From an archaeon (lineage in GTDB: Archaea; Thermoproteota; Nitrososphaeria; Nitrososphaerales; Nitrosopumilaceae), in the NCBI GenBank assembly GCA_005240025.1, contig SBBK01000056.1, positions 1-6,159 on the forward strand: 6,159 bases of DNA. The letters run 5' to 3'. The translations under genes and the position numbers were made by a program. Positions 1 through 6,154 of the stretch are shown here, piece by piece (positions within the stretch are counted from its first letter, which is position 1; every line of letters starts with the position of its first letter). A model generated the notes under the pieces. It was given only the letters and a program-made list of their open reading frames with translations, was not told where the DNA came from and ran no database searches.

Positions 1-44
1 ATTTGTTTTGTAGCAGGCTTCACAAAACTGAATGCAAAACTCCC

Positions 45-52
45 TTTAATAA
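45..52 (+). promoter_or_regulatory. Candidate archaeal TATA box (BoxA) for sua5
   Basis: TTTAATAA lies about 54-61 bases before the ATG at 106. Transcription starting roughly 25 bases downstream would give a leader of about 30 bases. A second AT-rich candidate, ATTAATAT at 69-76, would give a very short leader or leaderless transcript. This is assigned only by base composition and spacing; no BRE is clear. Confidence 0.25.
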
Positions 53-105
53 TCCTGAAATTTCGTAGATTAATATGCCTGTATCAGTTCCTTTCTAAAA
101 TCAAG

Positions 106-1140
106 ATGTTAACCAGAATGCTTGTGGTTGAACAAAAAAACCCCCAGATTTCAAAGATCAGAGAGGCTGCCAAGCTGATAAGACGGGGGAAACTCGTTGC
201 GTTTCCAACAGAAACGGTGTATGGCCTTGGTGCTAATGCGCTTGACGCTGTATCCGTTGAAAGGATATTTGTGGCTAAGGGAAGACCATCCGACAACCCC
301 CTGATTGTTCACATTTACGACAGAAGGGAAATCTTCCTGCTTTCAAGGGAGATTCCAGAAATCACGGAAAAGATCGTTGATAGATTTTGGCCTGGTCCGC
401 TAACCATTGTTTTAAAAAAATCAAAAATCGTTCCAAAAATCACTACCGGGGGATTAGATACTGTGGCAATCAGAATGCCACAAAACAAAATCGCTCGACT
501 CATCATAAAGGAAGCCGGTGTGCCAGTTGCAGCACCATCAGCAAATCTGGCAGGAAGACCCAGTCCCACTCTTGCAAAACACGTAATGGAAGATTTGAAA
601 GGGAGAATTGATCTGATCGTTGATGGCGGACAGACAAAGATTGGGATAGAATCCACCGTGATTGATCTTAGTACAAAAACGCCGGTGTTATTGCGGCCAG
701 GCGGAGTAACATTAGAAGATCTGCAAAAAGTGATTGGAAAGATAACCATCCATCCACTCTTGAGAGGTAAAAAAGTCAGGTCTGCATCCAAGTCACCTGG
801 AATGAAGTACAGGCACTATTCGCCTGCAGCCAAGCTTATTTTGATTGAAGGTGCCAAACGAGATGTAAACAAAAAGATCATGCAGCTCACCAAATTGTAC
901 AAGATGAGACAAAATAGGATTGGAATAATGACTACCGATAGAATTTCACAGAGAGCTGACATGAAGAAATACACGGGTAATGATTCTGGTAGAATTGCTG
1001 CCAATCTGTTTAGGTGGTTACGAGAATTTGATGCAAAAAAAATCGATGTAATTTTGGTGCAAGGGATTAGTCATAAAGGCCTTGGCCTTGGAATCATGAA
1101 CAGGCTTGACAGGGCAGCGTATAAGAAAATTAGGGTTTAG
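106..1140 (+). CDS. sua5: Threonylcarbamoyl-AMP synthase Sua5 (YrdC domain plus Sua5 C-terminal domain)
   Basis: The family makes threonylcarbamoyl-AMP from threonine, bicarbonate and ATP in the cytoplasm. The KEOPS complex then transfers the group to A37 of ANN-decoding tRNAs (t6A). The 344-residue product has the YrdC fold at about residues 14-205: PTETVYGLG at 34-42, KGRPSDNPL at 58-66, PSANLAGRPSPT at 144-155, STVID at 183-187 and RPGG at 197-200. The linker signature SPGMKYRHYSP is at 230-240. A Rossmann-like Sua5 domain follows, ending with GLGLGIMNRLDRAA at 325-338. The length fits full Sua5 rather than short YrdC/TsaC. Two ATGs compete, at 106 and 118. I prefer 106 because family members usually have a few residues before the first strand. 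No Shine-Dalgarno is visible. The frame stays open back to base 1, but that stretch (I/L/F-rich) does not resemble Sua5. The gene is convergent with tRNA-Gly and Nep1. Confidence 0.95.
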   Translation: MLTRMLVVEQKNPQISKIREAAKLIRRGKLVAFPTETVYGLGANALDAVSVERIFVAKGRPSDNPLIVHIYDRREIFLLSREIPEITEKIVDRFWPGPLTIVLKKSKIVPKITTGGLDTVAIRMPQNKIARLIIKEAGVPVAAPSANLAGRPSPTLAKHVMEDLKGRIDLIVDGGQTKIGIESTVIDLSTKTPVLLRPGGVTLEDLQKVIGKITIHPLLRGKKVRSASKSPGMKYRHYSPAAKLILIEGAKRDVNKKIMQLTKLYKMRQNRIGIMTTDRISQRADMKKYTGNDSGRIAANLFRWLREFDAKKIDVILVQGISHKGLGLGIMNRLDRAAYKKIRV

Positions 1141-1145
1141 TTTTT
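1141..1145 (+). terminator. Candidate T-tract terminator of sua5
   Basis: A T5 run follows directly after the TAG stop of sua5. Archaeal RNA polymerase can terminate at T-rich non-template tracts without a hairpin. The run is short, and the gap to the convergent tRNA gene is only 15 bases, so this is weakly supported. Confidence 0.25.
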
Positions 1146-1155
1146 GCAAGTTAGG

Positions 1156-1228
1156 TGCGGCCGCCGGGATTTGAACCCGGGTAACGGGCTTGGAAGGCCA
1201 GCGTACTACCAGGCTATACTACGGCCGC
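1156..1228 (-). tRNA. tRNA-Gly, anticodon UCC
   Basis: A complete cloverleaf folds on the minus strand. The acceptor stem GCGGCCG/CGGCCGC has seven perfect pairs. The D stem is GTAT/GTAC with a T13-G22 wobble and a 9-base loop carrying GG. The anticodon loop CTTCCAA (1196-1190) gives anticodon TCC, which reads GGA. The variable loop has 4 bases. The T stem CCGGG/CCCGG encloses TTCAAAT. The discriminator is A73 at 1156, followed by CCT, so the CCA end is not fully encoded and must be added by CCA-adding enzyme. The anticodon stem CTGGC/GCCCG has a T28-C42 mismatch. No intron is present. It lies 22 bases beyond the Nep1 stop on the same strand. As a GGN-decoding tRNA it is not expected to be a t6A substrate of the neighbouring Sua5. 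Confidence 0.95.
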
Positions 1229-1250
1229 ACAAAATTGAAGCTTTGAGTGC

Positions 1251-1775
1251 CTACATAAAAACGGTTTTTTCATATTCGTAGAGGACTCGTGCTATTACCA
1301 CGTGGGCCTCAAGCTGTCGTTTATCAACACTACGTAAAGCGTCGATTCTTTTTTTGGTGGAATCAAAAAACTCGCCCTTTGGAAATCCACCCACTACAAG
1401 ACAGGTTTTGTCGGTGCAGATTTCAGCCACTTCCCCATAGCTGCTTTGTTTTCCCTCAGAAGACAAACCGAGCACTTTGTCTGGCTTTATTTTGTCAACC
1501 AGCTCTGAAAACGTCATGTCTTGTAATGAAAGTAGTGTTTGATTATTGTTTTTGATCTTTTTTTCAGAAAATAATTTTTCAACTATGCCAGCAAACCTGT
1601 GGTAGGATTTGGGTAATCGTACACCCTTTCCAATTTCGATTACCTTATCATGTATGGTATGAACGTAAACTGTCATTTTGTCCTGCTCAAATAGTGGTAT
1701 GGTACATGCCTCCAGAAGGCAAAAATGCACAATGTCTGGCCTGCCTCTTTTTATCTCGTTTTTTATTCCCCTCAT
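1251..1775 (-). CDS. nep1: rRNA small-subunit pseudouridine N1-methyltransferase Nep1, N-terminally truncated open frame
   Basis: This is the part of the Nep1 locus that remains open. Nep1 is a dimeric SPOUT (knotted) methyltransferase. It uses SAM to methylate N1 of a pseudouridine in helix 35 of the small-subunit rRNA. Visible motifs in the 174-residue frame: RGRPDIVHF at 10-18, VYVHT at 36-40, VRLP at 52-55, VLGLSSEG at 101-108, the SAM-pocket loop GGFPKGEF at 129-136 and LEAHVVIARVLYEYE at 155-169. The ATG at 1775 (Met49 of the full reading) is the first usable start after the TAA; no ATG, GTG or TTG lies in frame between them. It falls inside the conserved family sequence. A protein starting here would lack the first SPOUT strand and the RPSE segment, so it would probably not fold normally. 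Family identity is secure; activity of this short form is doubtful. Confidence 0.85.
   Translation of the reverse strand: MRGIKNEIKRGRPDIVHFCLLEACTIPLFEQDKMTVYVHTIHDKVIEIGKGVRLPKSYHRFAGIVEKLFSEKKIKNNNQTLLSLQDMTFSELVDKIKPDKVLGLSSEGKQSSYGEVAEICTDKTCLVVGGFPKGEFFDSTKKRIDALRSVDKRQLEAHVVIARVLYEYEKTVFM
1253..1262 (-). promoter_or_regulatory. Candidate BoxA for tRNA-Gly
   Basis: On the minus strand, GTTTTTATGT lies about 25-34 bases before the first tRNA base, the normal BoxA distance for an archaeal tRNA promoter. It overlaps the last codons of Nep1. The match is AT-rich but not a strong consensus, so co-transcription from Nep1 is equally possible. Confidence 0.25.
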
Positions 1776-1916
1776 TGCTGCAAAATGCCACGAGTTATCA
1801 AGGAGTGTTTCCGATGGCCTTTTGCCAAATTTTCTACAGTACGATGTTACCGAGTTGTGTTTTTGAAGTTACCTTGGCACTAGCTCCAGCGACGATTCTG
1901 CTATTATTAGTGAGAA

Positions 1917-1921
1917 CATCA
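1917..1921 (-). promoter_or_regulatory. TGATG stop/start overlap coupling the barrel gene to nep1
   Basis: The TGA of the barrel-protein gene (1921-1919) and the ATG of nep1 (1919-1917) share one base. This arrangement is typical of translational coupling by terminating ribosomes. It also decides the nep1 start in favour of 1919 over the internal ATG at 1775. Confidence 0.75.
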
Positions 1922-3028
1922 GTTTGTAGTATTACTCAATTCTATTTGTTTTTTGAGCTCGGCCCAGCCGGCCTTGGTGGAATCGTTTGCCTTGATTAGG
2001 CCAGCGTTGCAGGTATATCCTCCAAGCCTTTCTCTCACATAGGAATCTCCGGCGAGGGTGATCTGAGACTCAGCAAAGGTCTGCTCAATTACACAGGTTC
2101 CCTCCTGCCTGTCATATTGCCTGTACCATGTGAAAAACTCGATTTTGGGCTCGTTTTGCCTGTAAAAATCGTACGCGGTTTTGATAAATTCTGCTTGGTC
2201 TGCTTCATCCCCCTTTACCAAGTCAGATGTGCTCCAGCTGAGCTCAAAGATTGCGACTTTGTTGTTTGGCACAAGCTCTAGCATTTTGTTGAGATCTGCA
2301 TGAGCCTCCTGCGGGTTTTTGGTGATGTCATTGAGCCTGTCTACTGGCATGTACGTAAACGCCACAAAGTCTCCAAGGTCAGAATAATCTGTTACATAAT
2401 ATTCCAAGTTTTTGTTGATGACATTGTTTAGTGAGAAAGCGTTGCCAATTTTGATGTCTGGGTGTTTTTCCTTGAGTTTCGTGTATACGTTTTGGAAAAA
2501 CTCTTCATATAGTCCAACTGAGCCATCTGCATCATCAAAGTAAGAGTCCAGCTGGCCGCCAATTATCACATGATCTATTATTCCGTATCTTGATATGACG
2601 GCATCGAGTGTTTTTACTGCCTTTTGCTCAAGGCTTGTTCCAAAACCCGGCGTGCCCATCCACTCTGGATATGGTCCAACCATCCTTCCATTTACTATGG
2701 AAAAATACAATGTAACTTTGAGATTGTTTTTCTTGTTAAGACTCATCAAAATGTCGGTGTCCTTCCAGTTGTACTGGCCTTGCTCTGGTTCTATGTGATT
2801 CCAAAACAGATACAAGTTGTTTCTTCCAATTCCGGTAGACGATGCGGTAGAGTAGATTTGTGTTAGCTGATCTAGCGTCACTTCCTTGCTTGGAGTATTG
2901 ACTATGAGGCCGAGTTTTTCATTTTGCTCTACTGATGGATTTGGCAGTACAGGTGAGCCCATCATCAGGACTGCAGCGATGCCAATTGCTACCGCAATTC
3001 CGATACCTGCAAAGACCTTTTTGTTCAT
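1919..3028 (-). CDS. Membrane-anchored or exported glycoside-hydrolase-like TIM-barrel protein
   Basis: I do not recognise a specific family. The 369-residue product begins MNKK and then a hydrophobic segment at about 5-24, consistent with a signal peptide or signal anchor; the rest would lie outside the membrane. The body looks like a (beta/alpha)8 glycoside hydrolase of the GH10/GH42/GH53 style. It has FWNHIEPEQGQYNW at 75-88, the usual W-x-x-I-E-P-x-x-G-x-Y-x-W entry motif, then VTLYFS at 105-110. VIIGGQLDSYF at 154-164 sits where such enzymes have G-N-E. IFELSWS at 260-266 has Glu262 in the nucleophile position, and FFTWYRQYDR is at 298-307. Gln159 replaces the expected acid/base Glu, so hydrolysis by the classical mechanism is uncertain. 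Cys312 and Cys340 could form a disulfide, plausible outside the cell. It lies 39 bases after the RNR stop and overlaps nep1 by one base. No Shine-Dalgarno is visible. Confidence 0.8.
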   Translation of the reverse strand: MNKKVFAGIGIAVAIGIAAVLMMGSPVLPNPSVEQNEKLGLIVNTPSKEVTLDQLTQIYSTASSTGIGRNNLYLFWNHIEPEQGQYNWKDTDILMSLNKKNNLKVTLYFSIVNGRMVGPYPEWMGTPGFGTSLEQKAVKTLDAVISRYGIIDHVIIGGQLDSYFDDADGSVGLYEEFFQNVYTKLKEKHPDIKIGNAFSLNNVINKNLEYYVTDYSDLGDFVAFTYMPVDRLNDITKNPQEAHADLNKMLELVPNNKVAIFELSWSTSDLVKGDEADQAEFIKTAYDFYRQNEPKIEFFTWYRQYDRQEGTCVIEQTFAESQITLAGDSYVRERLGGYTCNAGLIKANDSTKAGWAELKKQIELSNTTN

Positions 3029-3040
3029 GACTTTGGCAGC

Positions 3041-3059
3041 AAAAAATGTGAGTAAAAAA
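3041..3059 (-). terminator. Candidate double T-tract terminator after the ribonucleotide reductase
   Basis: In the 39-base gap between the RNR stop and the next ATG, the minus strand carries two T6 runs (3059-3054 and 3046-3041) separated by seven bases. Hairpin-free T-tracts are the common archaeal termination signal. The same AT-rich gap could instead hold promoter sequence for the barrel gene. Confidence 0.4.
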
Positions 3060-3067
3060 GTTACTAA

Positions 3068-6000
3068 TCAGCCCGATGTGCAGCCTGAAAAGCCGCATTC
3101 TATGCAGATGCTGCACCCTTCAACAAAGACAAGGTGGTTCTTGCAGGCGGGGCAAAGCATCCCTTCTGTTATCTCCTCTGTTACGCTTTCCTTGAGTGGC
3201 TCGTCTGGTATTTTGAGCGCAAGCGCCTTGTTTACCTCGGTCTTGATGTATGAGTTTTTGATATTTTGCGCTATGAAATGATGCACGTATTGGCTTGGTT
3301 CCACCTCAAAGGTTTTTTCTGCGTTTTCACTTAGGTGTAGTACTTGGGTGTGCCTAGATCCATCACGGTATACTGTGATTCCTTTGAGTCCCAGCTCGTG
3401 TGCTAGCAGATATGCTGCCTTTACATCATCAGATGATACGTCGTGTGGCATGTTGATTGTTTTTGCGATTGCGTTTCCAATCCATTCTTGCCATACTGCC
3501 TGGGCCATCAGGTGGTCTGACCAGTGGATGTCCATTGCGGTGACAAAGATGTTTTGTATCCATTCAGGGATTTCTGGCATGCTCCTGACGGATCCATAAT
3601 TGTCTGCAATTTTAGCCAAAATTTCGTCGCTGTACAGTCCGTTTTCCCGCAAGACCTGCTCGAAGATCTTGTTTGTGTAAAAGAACCTGCCGACTGTTAC
3701 GCGTTTTTCAAATACCAGTGCAAATGTTGGTTCCATTCCATTTGAGCAGTCAGCAATCATAGAGAGGGTACCAGTTGGTGCCACGGTTGTGGTCAGAACG
3801 TTTCGTATTCCGTATTTTTGTATTTTGGAGATTAGCGCGTCCCAATCGTAGTAGTGCTCGCCTTTTTGTTTTTCGTAGAATCCAGATACCGGGATCTTGC
3901 CTTCTGGAAATTCGGTTTTTGCGCACAGATCAAACTCGCCTCGTGAACGCGCCAAAGCCACGCTTTCTTCCATGGAGTAATAGGTCAGTGCCTCGGCAAG
4001 CTTTGATTGGAATTCATATCCTTCCTTGGAGCTGTATGGGATTCTGAGCTTATACAAAAGGTCTGCTACGCCCATTACTCCCAGCCCAATTCTTCTTGAT
4101 TCCTTTGACGCCCTATCGATTTCCGGAACTGGATAGTGATTCATGTCAATTATGTTATCCAGGAATCTAGTTGTCTTGCGAATTGTCTCTTCGTATCTCT
4201 GCCAGTCAAACTCGTACTGACCGTCTGCTTTTCTTTTTACTAGATTGGCCAGATTGATCGAGCCAAGGTTGCATGACTCGTATGGGTATAGAGATTGTTC
4301 TCCGCAATTATGGACTACAATACCATTTGCGCTAAAGGCGTTTATGCCTGGAACCATCACATCGTACACCGTTTCTGTTCCATCCGGCATTAGTTCTGTA
4401 AATGTTGCCATCTTGGTCAGCCTGATTGTCAGTAATCCTTCTGCAGTGGATTGTGTGTCACAATTATCCGCAAGAACAATACTGTCACCTTCCTTTAGAT
4501 CTCCGGCTTGCATCCACTCAAACTCTGAACCATTTTGCCCGACAGCTATTTTGTGATCTTTGGTCAGTCTGAGCTCATGACCTTCTTTTGTCTTTAGCTT
4601 GTAAACCTGTTTTAAACCGGTTACAAAGAAGCCATCTGTGTTCCATGTCTTTCCATTAAGATAGATTTTGGTTGGTCTTCCCACCAATTCTTTGACCAAC
4701 TTCGGCCCTTCTGCAGTAGCCACCCATGTGTCTCCAGTAACGCACGGGTTGGTGGCCCGCAGGGGCATACCCCTAGCTTTTGCAAACACATTGTACTTGT
4801 TGATGTTATCAAAGAAGATGAGACCTGGCTCTGCACTCCGCCATGCAGACATTGCAATCAGATCAATCAGCTGGTGTGCGTTTACTTCGCGTATTGGTGT
4901 CTTGTCACGTGGACTGCGGAGAGTGTACTTGCCGTCTGGACTGTCCACCAGTGCAGACCAAAAGTCTTCCCATATCCCAACGCTGACATTAAAGTTCTCT
5001 AGAATTCCCGGTTGTGTCTTGTTTGTGACAAATTTCTCAATGTCCGGGTGCCAGGCCTCCAGAATTCCCATGTTTGCGCCACGCCTTTTGCCTCCCTGCT
5101 TGACTACCTCGGTTACTGTGTTTATTATGTTCATAAACGAGACGGGTCCAGATGCCACCCCAGAGGTGGATGCCACAATATCTCCTTCGTGTCGCAGATC
5201 AGAATAATTGATTCCAACTCCACCGCCTGACTTGAATATGAGTGCGGCATCCGATGTAGACTTCATTATATCGTTCATGTCGTCAGGCATGCCTAGGACA
5301 AAGCAGGCAGACAGCTGTCCCAGCCGTGCCCCCGCATTCATCATTGTTGGCGAGTTTGGCAGAAAGTCCTGCTCCGTCATCAAAGTGTAATATTCCAGTA
5401 TGCGATCCGCGTAGCTATCGAACTTTTTGGCAGCAAGCATTGTCAGCACTTCTTTGAAACTCTTTTTCATCTGGCCGCGCCTTGCCAGATACATGTAGTG
5501 GTTGATTAGCCCTCTAAAGTGATACTTGTTCAGATAATATGTTCCAATTTTGAATTTGTAATCAAAGTCATCAAGTTTTGATAGGTATCGTTTTGCTTCT
5601 TCGATGTCCTGTGGGACATTTCCTTCCCTTGCGTAAAGTTCTGAATCATACAACATGTCGCCGATTCCAACAAGGATGGCAACTCGCTCAAACATTTGAC
5701 TTGGACTTTCGGTGATTTCGTTTTTGTTGTTTCTCAAAAGATATCGTGATGCCAAAACCCGCAGACAGTTCAAGTCAAACGTTTTTGCCACTGGATCCAG
5801 TGACTTGGTGTTAAGTACCTTCATTTTGTCTTCGCGAATTTTTCTGCGTTCGTGTCTATACAGGATGTATGATTTTGCGATTTCGCCATATCCCTTTTCA
5901 ATGAGCGTTGATTCCACCATGTCTTGGACGTCCTCTACGCTTGGAGGGCTTGAGGCAGAAAATCCCTGTTCTATGAGCTTGTTCAAAACGCCGCTTGTGA

Positions 6001-6154
6001 GGTCTTCTGCTGTTTTGCGATCTGGTTGTCCGTTGGCCACCAGTGCCTTGTAGAGGGCGTTTGTGATTTTTTCCTTATCAAATGATGTAATCCGACCGTC
6101 TCTTTTTTTGACGTTAACGATCGAACTTTCTATTTGAGAAAAATCAGTAGTCAT
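3068..6154 (-). CDS. nrdJ: Adenosylcobalamin-dependent (class II) ribonucleoside-diphosphate reductase precursor with intein
   Basis: The enzyme reduces ribonucleotides to deoxyribonucleotides, using B12 to generate a cysteine thiyl radical; it acts alone in the cytoplasm, with or without oxygen. The 1028-residue precursor gives an 882-residue mature enzyme after removal of residues 471-616. An ATP-cone regulatory domain lies at about 12-104 (VKKRDGRI at 15-22). The catalytic barrel follows: redox Cys284 in LSACFVLG, KSGGGVGINYSDLR at 308-321 and GGKRRGANMG at 354-363. The active site is N469-P470 joined after splicing to C617-G-E619 (N-x-C-x-E; thiyl Cys617). Redox partner Cys628 is in SCNLGSINL, and the phosphate loop APTGTLSMIAD is at 792-802. 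KGITVYRDGSR at 924-934 is typical of NrdJ. A Cys-rich tail ends the protein. The start ATG is five bases from the window edge, so upstream signals, or an earlier start, cannot be judged. Confidence 0.95.
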   Translation of the reverse strand: MTTDFSQIESSIVNVKKRDGRITSFDKEKITNALYKALVANGQPDRKTAEDLTSGVLNKLIEQGFSASSPPSVEDVQDMVESTLIEKGYGEIAKSYILYRHERRKIREDKMKVLNTKSLDPVAKTFDLNCLRVLASRYLLRNNKNEITESPSQMFERVAILVGIGDMLYDSELYAREGNVPQDIEEAKRYLSKLDDFDYKFKIGTYYLNKYHFRGLINHYMYLARRGQMKKSFKEVLTMLAAKKFDSYADRILEYYTLMTEQDFLPNSPTMMNAGARLGQLSACFVLGMPDDMNDIMKSTSDAALIFKSGGGVGINYSDLRHEGDIVASTSGVASGPVSFMNIINTVTEVVKQGGKRRGANMGILEAWHPDIEKFVTNKTQPGILENFNVSVGIWEDFWSALVDSPDGKYTLRSPRDKTPIREVNAHQLIDLIAMSAWRSAEPGLIFFDNINKYNVFAKARGMPLRATNPCVTGDTWVATAEGPKLVKELVGRPTKIYLNGKTWNTDGFFVTGLKQVYKLKTKEGHELRLTKDHKIAVGQNGSEFEWMQAGDLKEGDSIVLADNCDTQSTAEGLLTIRLTKMATFTELMPDGTETVYDVMVPGINAFSANGIVVHNCGEQSLYPYESCNLGSINLANLVKRKADGQYEFDWQRYEETIRKTTRFLDNIIDMNHYPVPEIDRASKESRRIGLGVMGVADLLYKLRIPYSSKEGYEFQSKLAEALTYYSMEESVALARSRGEFDLCAKTEFPEGKIPVSGFYEKQKGEHYYDWDALISKIQKYGIRNVLTTTVAPTGTLSMIADCSNGMEPTFALVFEKRVTVGRFFYTNKIFEQVLRENGLYSDEILAKIADNYGSVRSMPEIPEWIQNIFVTAMDIHWSDHLMAQAVWQEWIGNAIAKTINMPHDVSSDDVKAAYLLAHELGLKGITVYRDGSRHTQVLHLSENAEKTFEVEPSQYVHHFIAQNIKNSYIKTEVNKALALKIPDEPLKESVTEEITEGMLCPACKNHLVFVEGCSICIECGFSGCTSG
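3071..3154 (-). other. C-terminal Cys-rich zinc-ribbon/redox tail of NrdJ
   Basis: Precursor residues 1001-1028 carry six cysteines: CPAC (1001, 1004), then 1014, 1017, 1020 and 1025 within GCSICIECGFSGC. Class II reductases commonly end with such a tail, part binding zinc and part shuttling electrons from thioredoxin or glutaredoxin to the active-site disulfide (here Cys284/Cys628). Which pair is redox-active cannot be decided from the sequence. Confidence 0.7.
4307..4744 (-). mobile_element. Mini-intein in the RNR active site (no homing endonuclease)
   Basis: A 146-residue in-frame insertion (precursor residues 471-616) splits the invariant NPCGEQ motif. Block A begins CVTGDTWV with Cys1. 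Block B is LRLTKDHKIAV, with the T-x-x-H pair at intein positions 61 and 64. Block F begins VYDVMVPG, with Asp at precursor residue 598. Block G is NGIVVHN, with penultimate His615 and terminal Asn616, followed by Cys+1 (617). All the chemical groups for standard class 1 protein splicing are present. Only a linker of about ten residues (near 564-574) lies where a LAGLIDADG endonuclease would be inserted, so mobility is lost or must be supplied in trans. Excision restores an uninterrupted ATNPCGEQSLYP. The usual block F His (H-N-F) reads N-A-F here. Base composition is not obviously different from the flanking reductase, suggesting long residence. Confidence 0.93.
5843..6121 (-). other. ATP-cone allosteric domain of NrdJ
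   Basis: Residues 12-104 match the ATP-cone pattern: VKKRDGR, then SFDKEKITNALYKAL, then DVQDMVESTLIEKG and SYILYRHERRKIRE. ATP cones set overall reductase activity by sensing ATP versus dATP. The boundaries are approximate. Confidence 0.75.

Larger units (their letters stand above)
1251..1919 (-). pseudogene. nep1: Nep1 locus interrupted by an in-frame TAA at codon 17
   Basis: Reading the minus strand from the ATG at 1919-1917 gives MFSLIIAESSLELVPR. A TAA follows at 1871-1869, and the SAME frame then continues LQKHNSVTSY, then GKRPSETLLDNSWHF at 32-46, then RGRPD at 58-62. Archaeal Nep1 has an N-terminal ELVP-type strand, a K/R-P-S-E-x-L-L-D segment and RGRPD in this order, so both sides of the stop are genuine Nep1. 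Family members I know place Glu (GAA) after the ELVP-R/K segment, so a single G-to-T change explains the stop. The restored length would be 222 residues, normal for archaeal Nep1. The start is fixed by a TGATG overlap with the stop of the upstream barrel gene. It could be a recent nonsense mutation, stop readthrough, or a base-call error; I cannot separate these from sequence alone. Confidence 0.8.

Noticed and set aside
315..791. 158-codon minus-strand open frame
   Set aside because: It lies entirely inside sua5 on the opposite strand and shows no recognisable domain; a shadow frame.
1869..1871. Recoded stop (pyrrolysine or selenocysteine)
   Set aside because: Those use TAG and TGA; this is TAA, and the family residue expected here is Glu.
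1836..1919. Frameshift as the cause of the broken nep1 N-terminus
   Set aside because: The Nep1-like sequence before and after the TAA is in the same frame, so a single nonsense change suffices.
1694..1999. 101-codon plus-strand open frame across the nep1 start and barrel-gene end
   Set aside because: It is antisense to two recognisable genes, has no family-like motif, and exists only because it shadows the coding minus strand.
2953..2975. C/D-box small RNA suggested by CTGATGATG on the minus strand
   Set aside because: No correctly spaced D box (CTGA) or terminal stem follows, and it lies inside coding sequence.
4621..4857. 78-codon minus-strand frame overlapping the intein start, considered as a remnant endonuclease
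   Set aside because: It is out of frame with the intein and has no LAGLIDADG or HNH motif.
4668..5207. 179-codon plus-strand open frame opposite the RNR
   Set aside because: Antisense to conserved RNR and intein sequence; its composition is what the complement of that coding frame yields.
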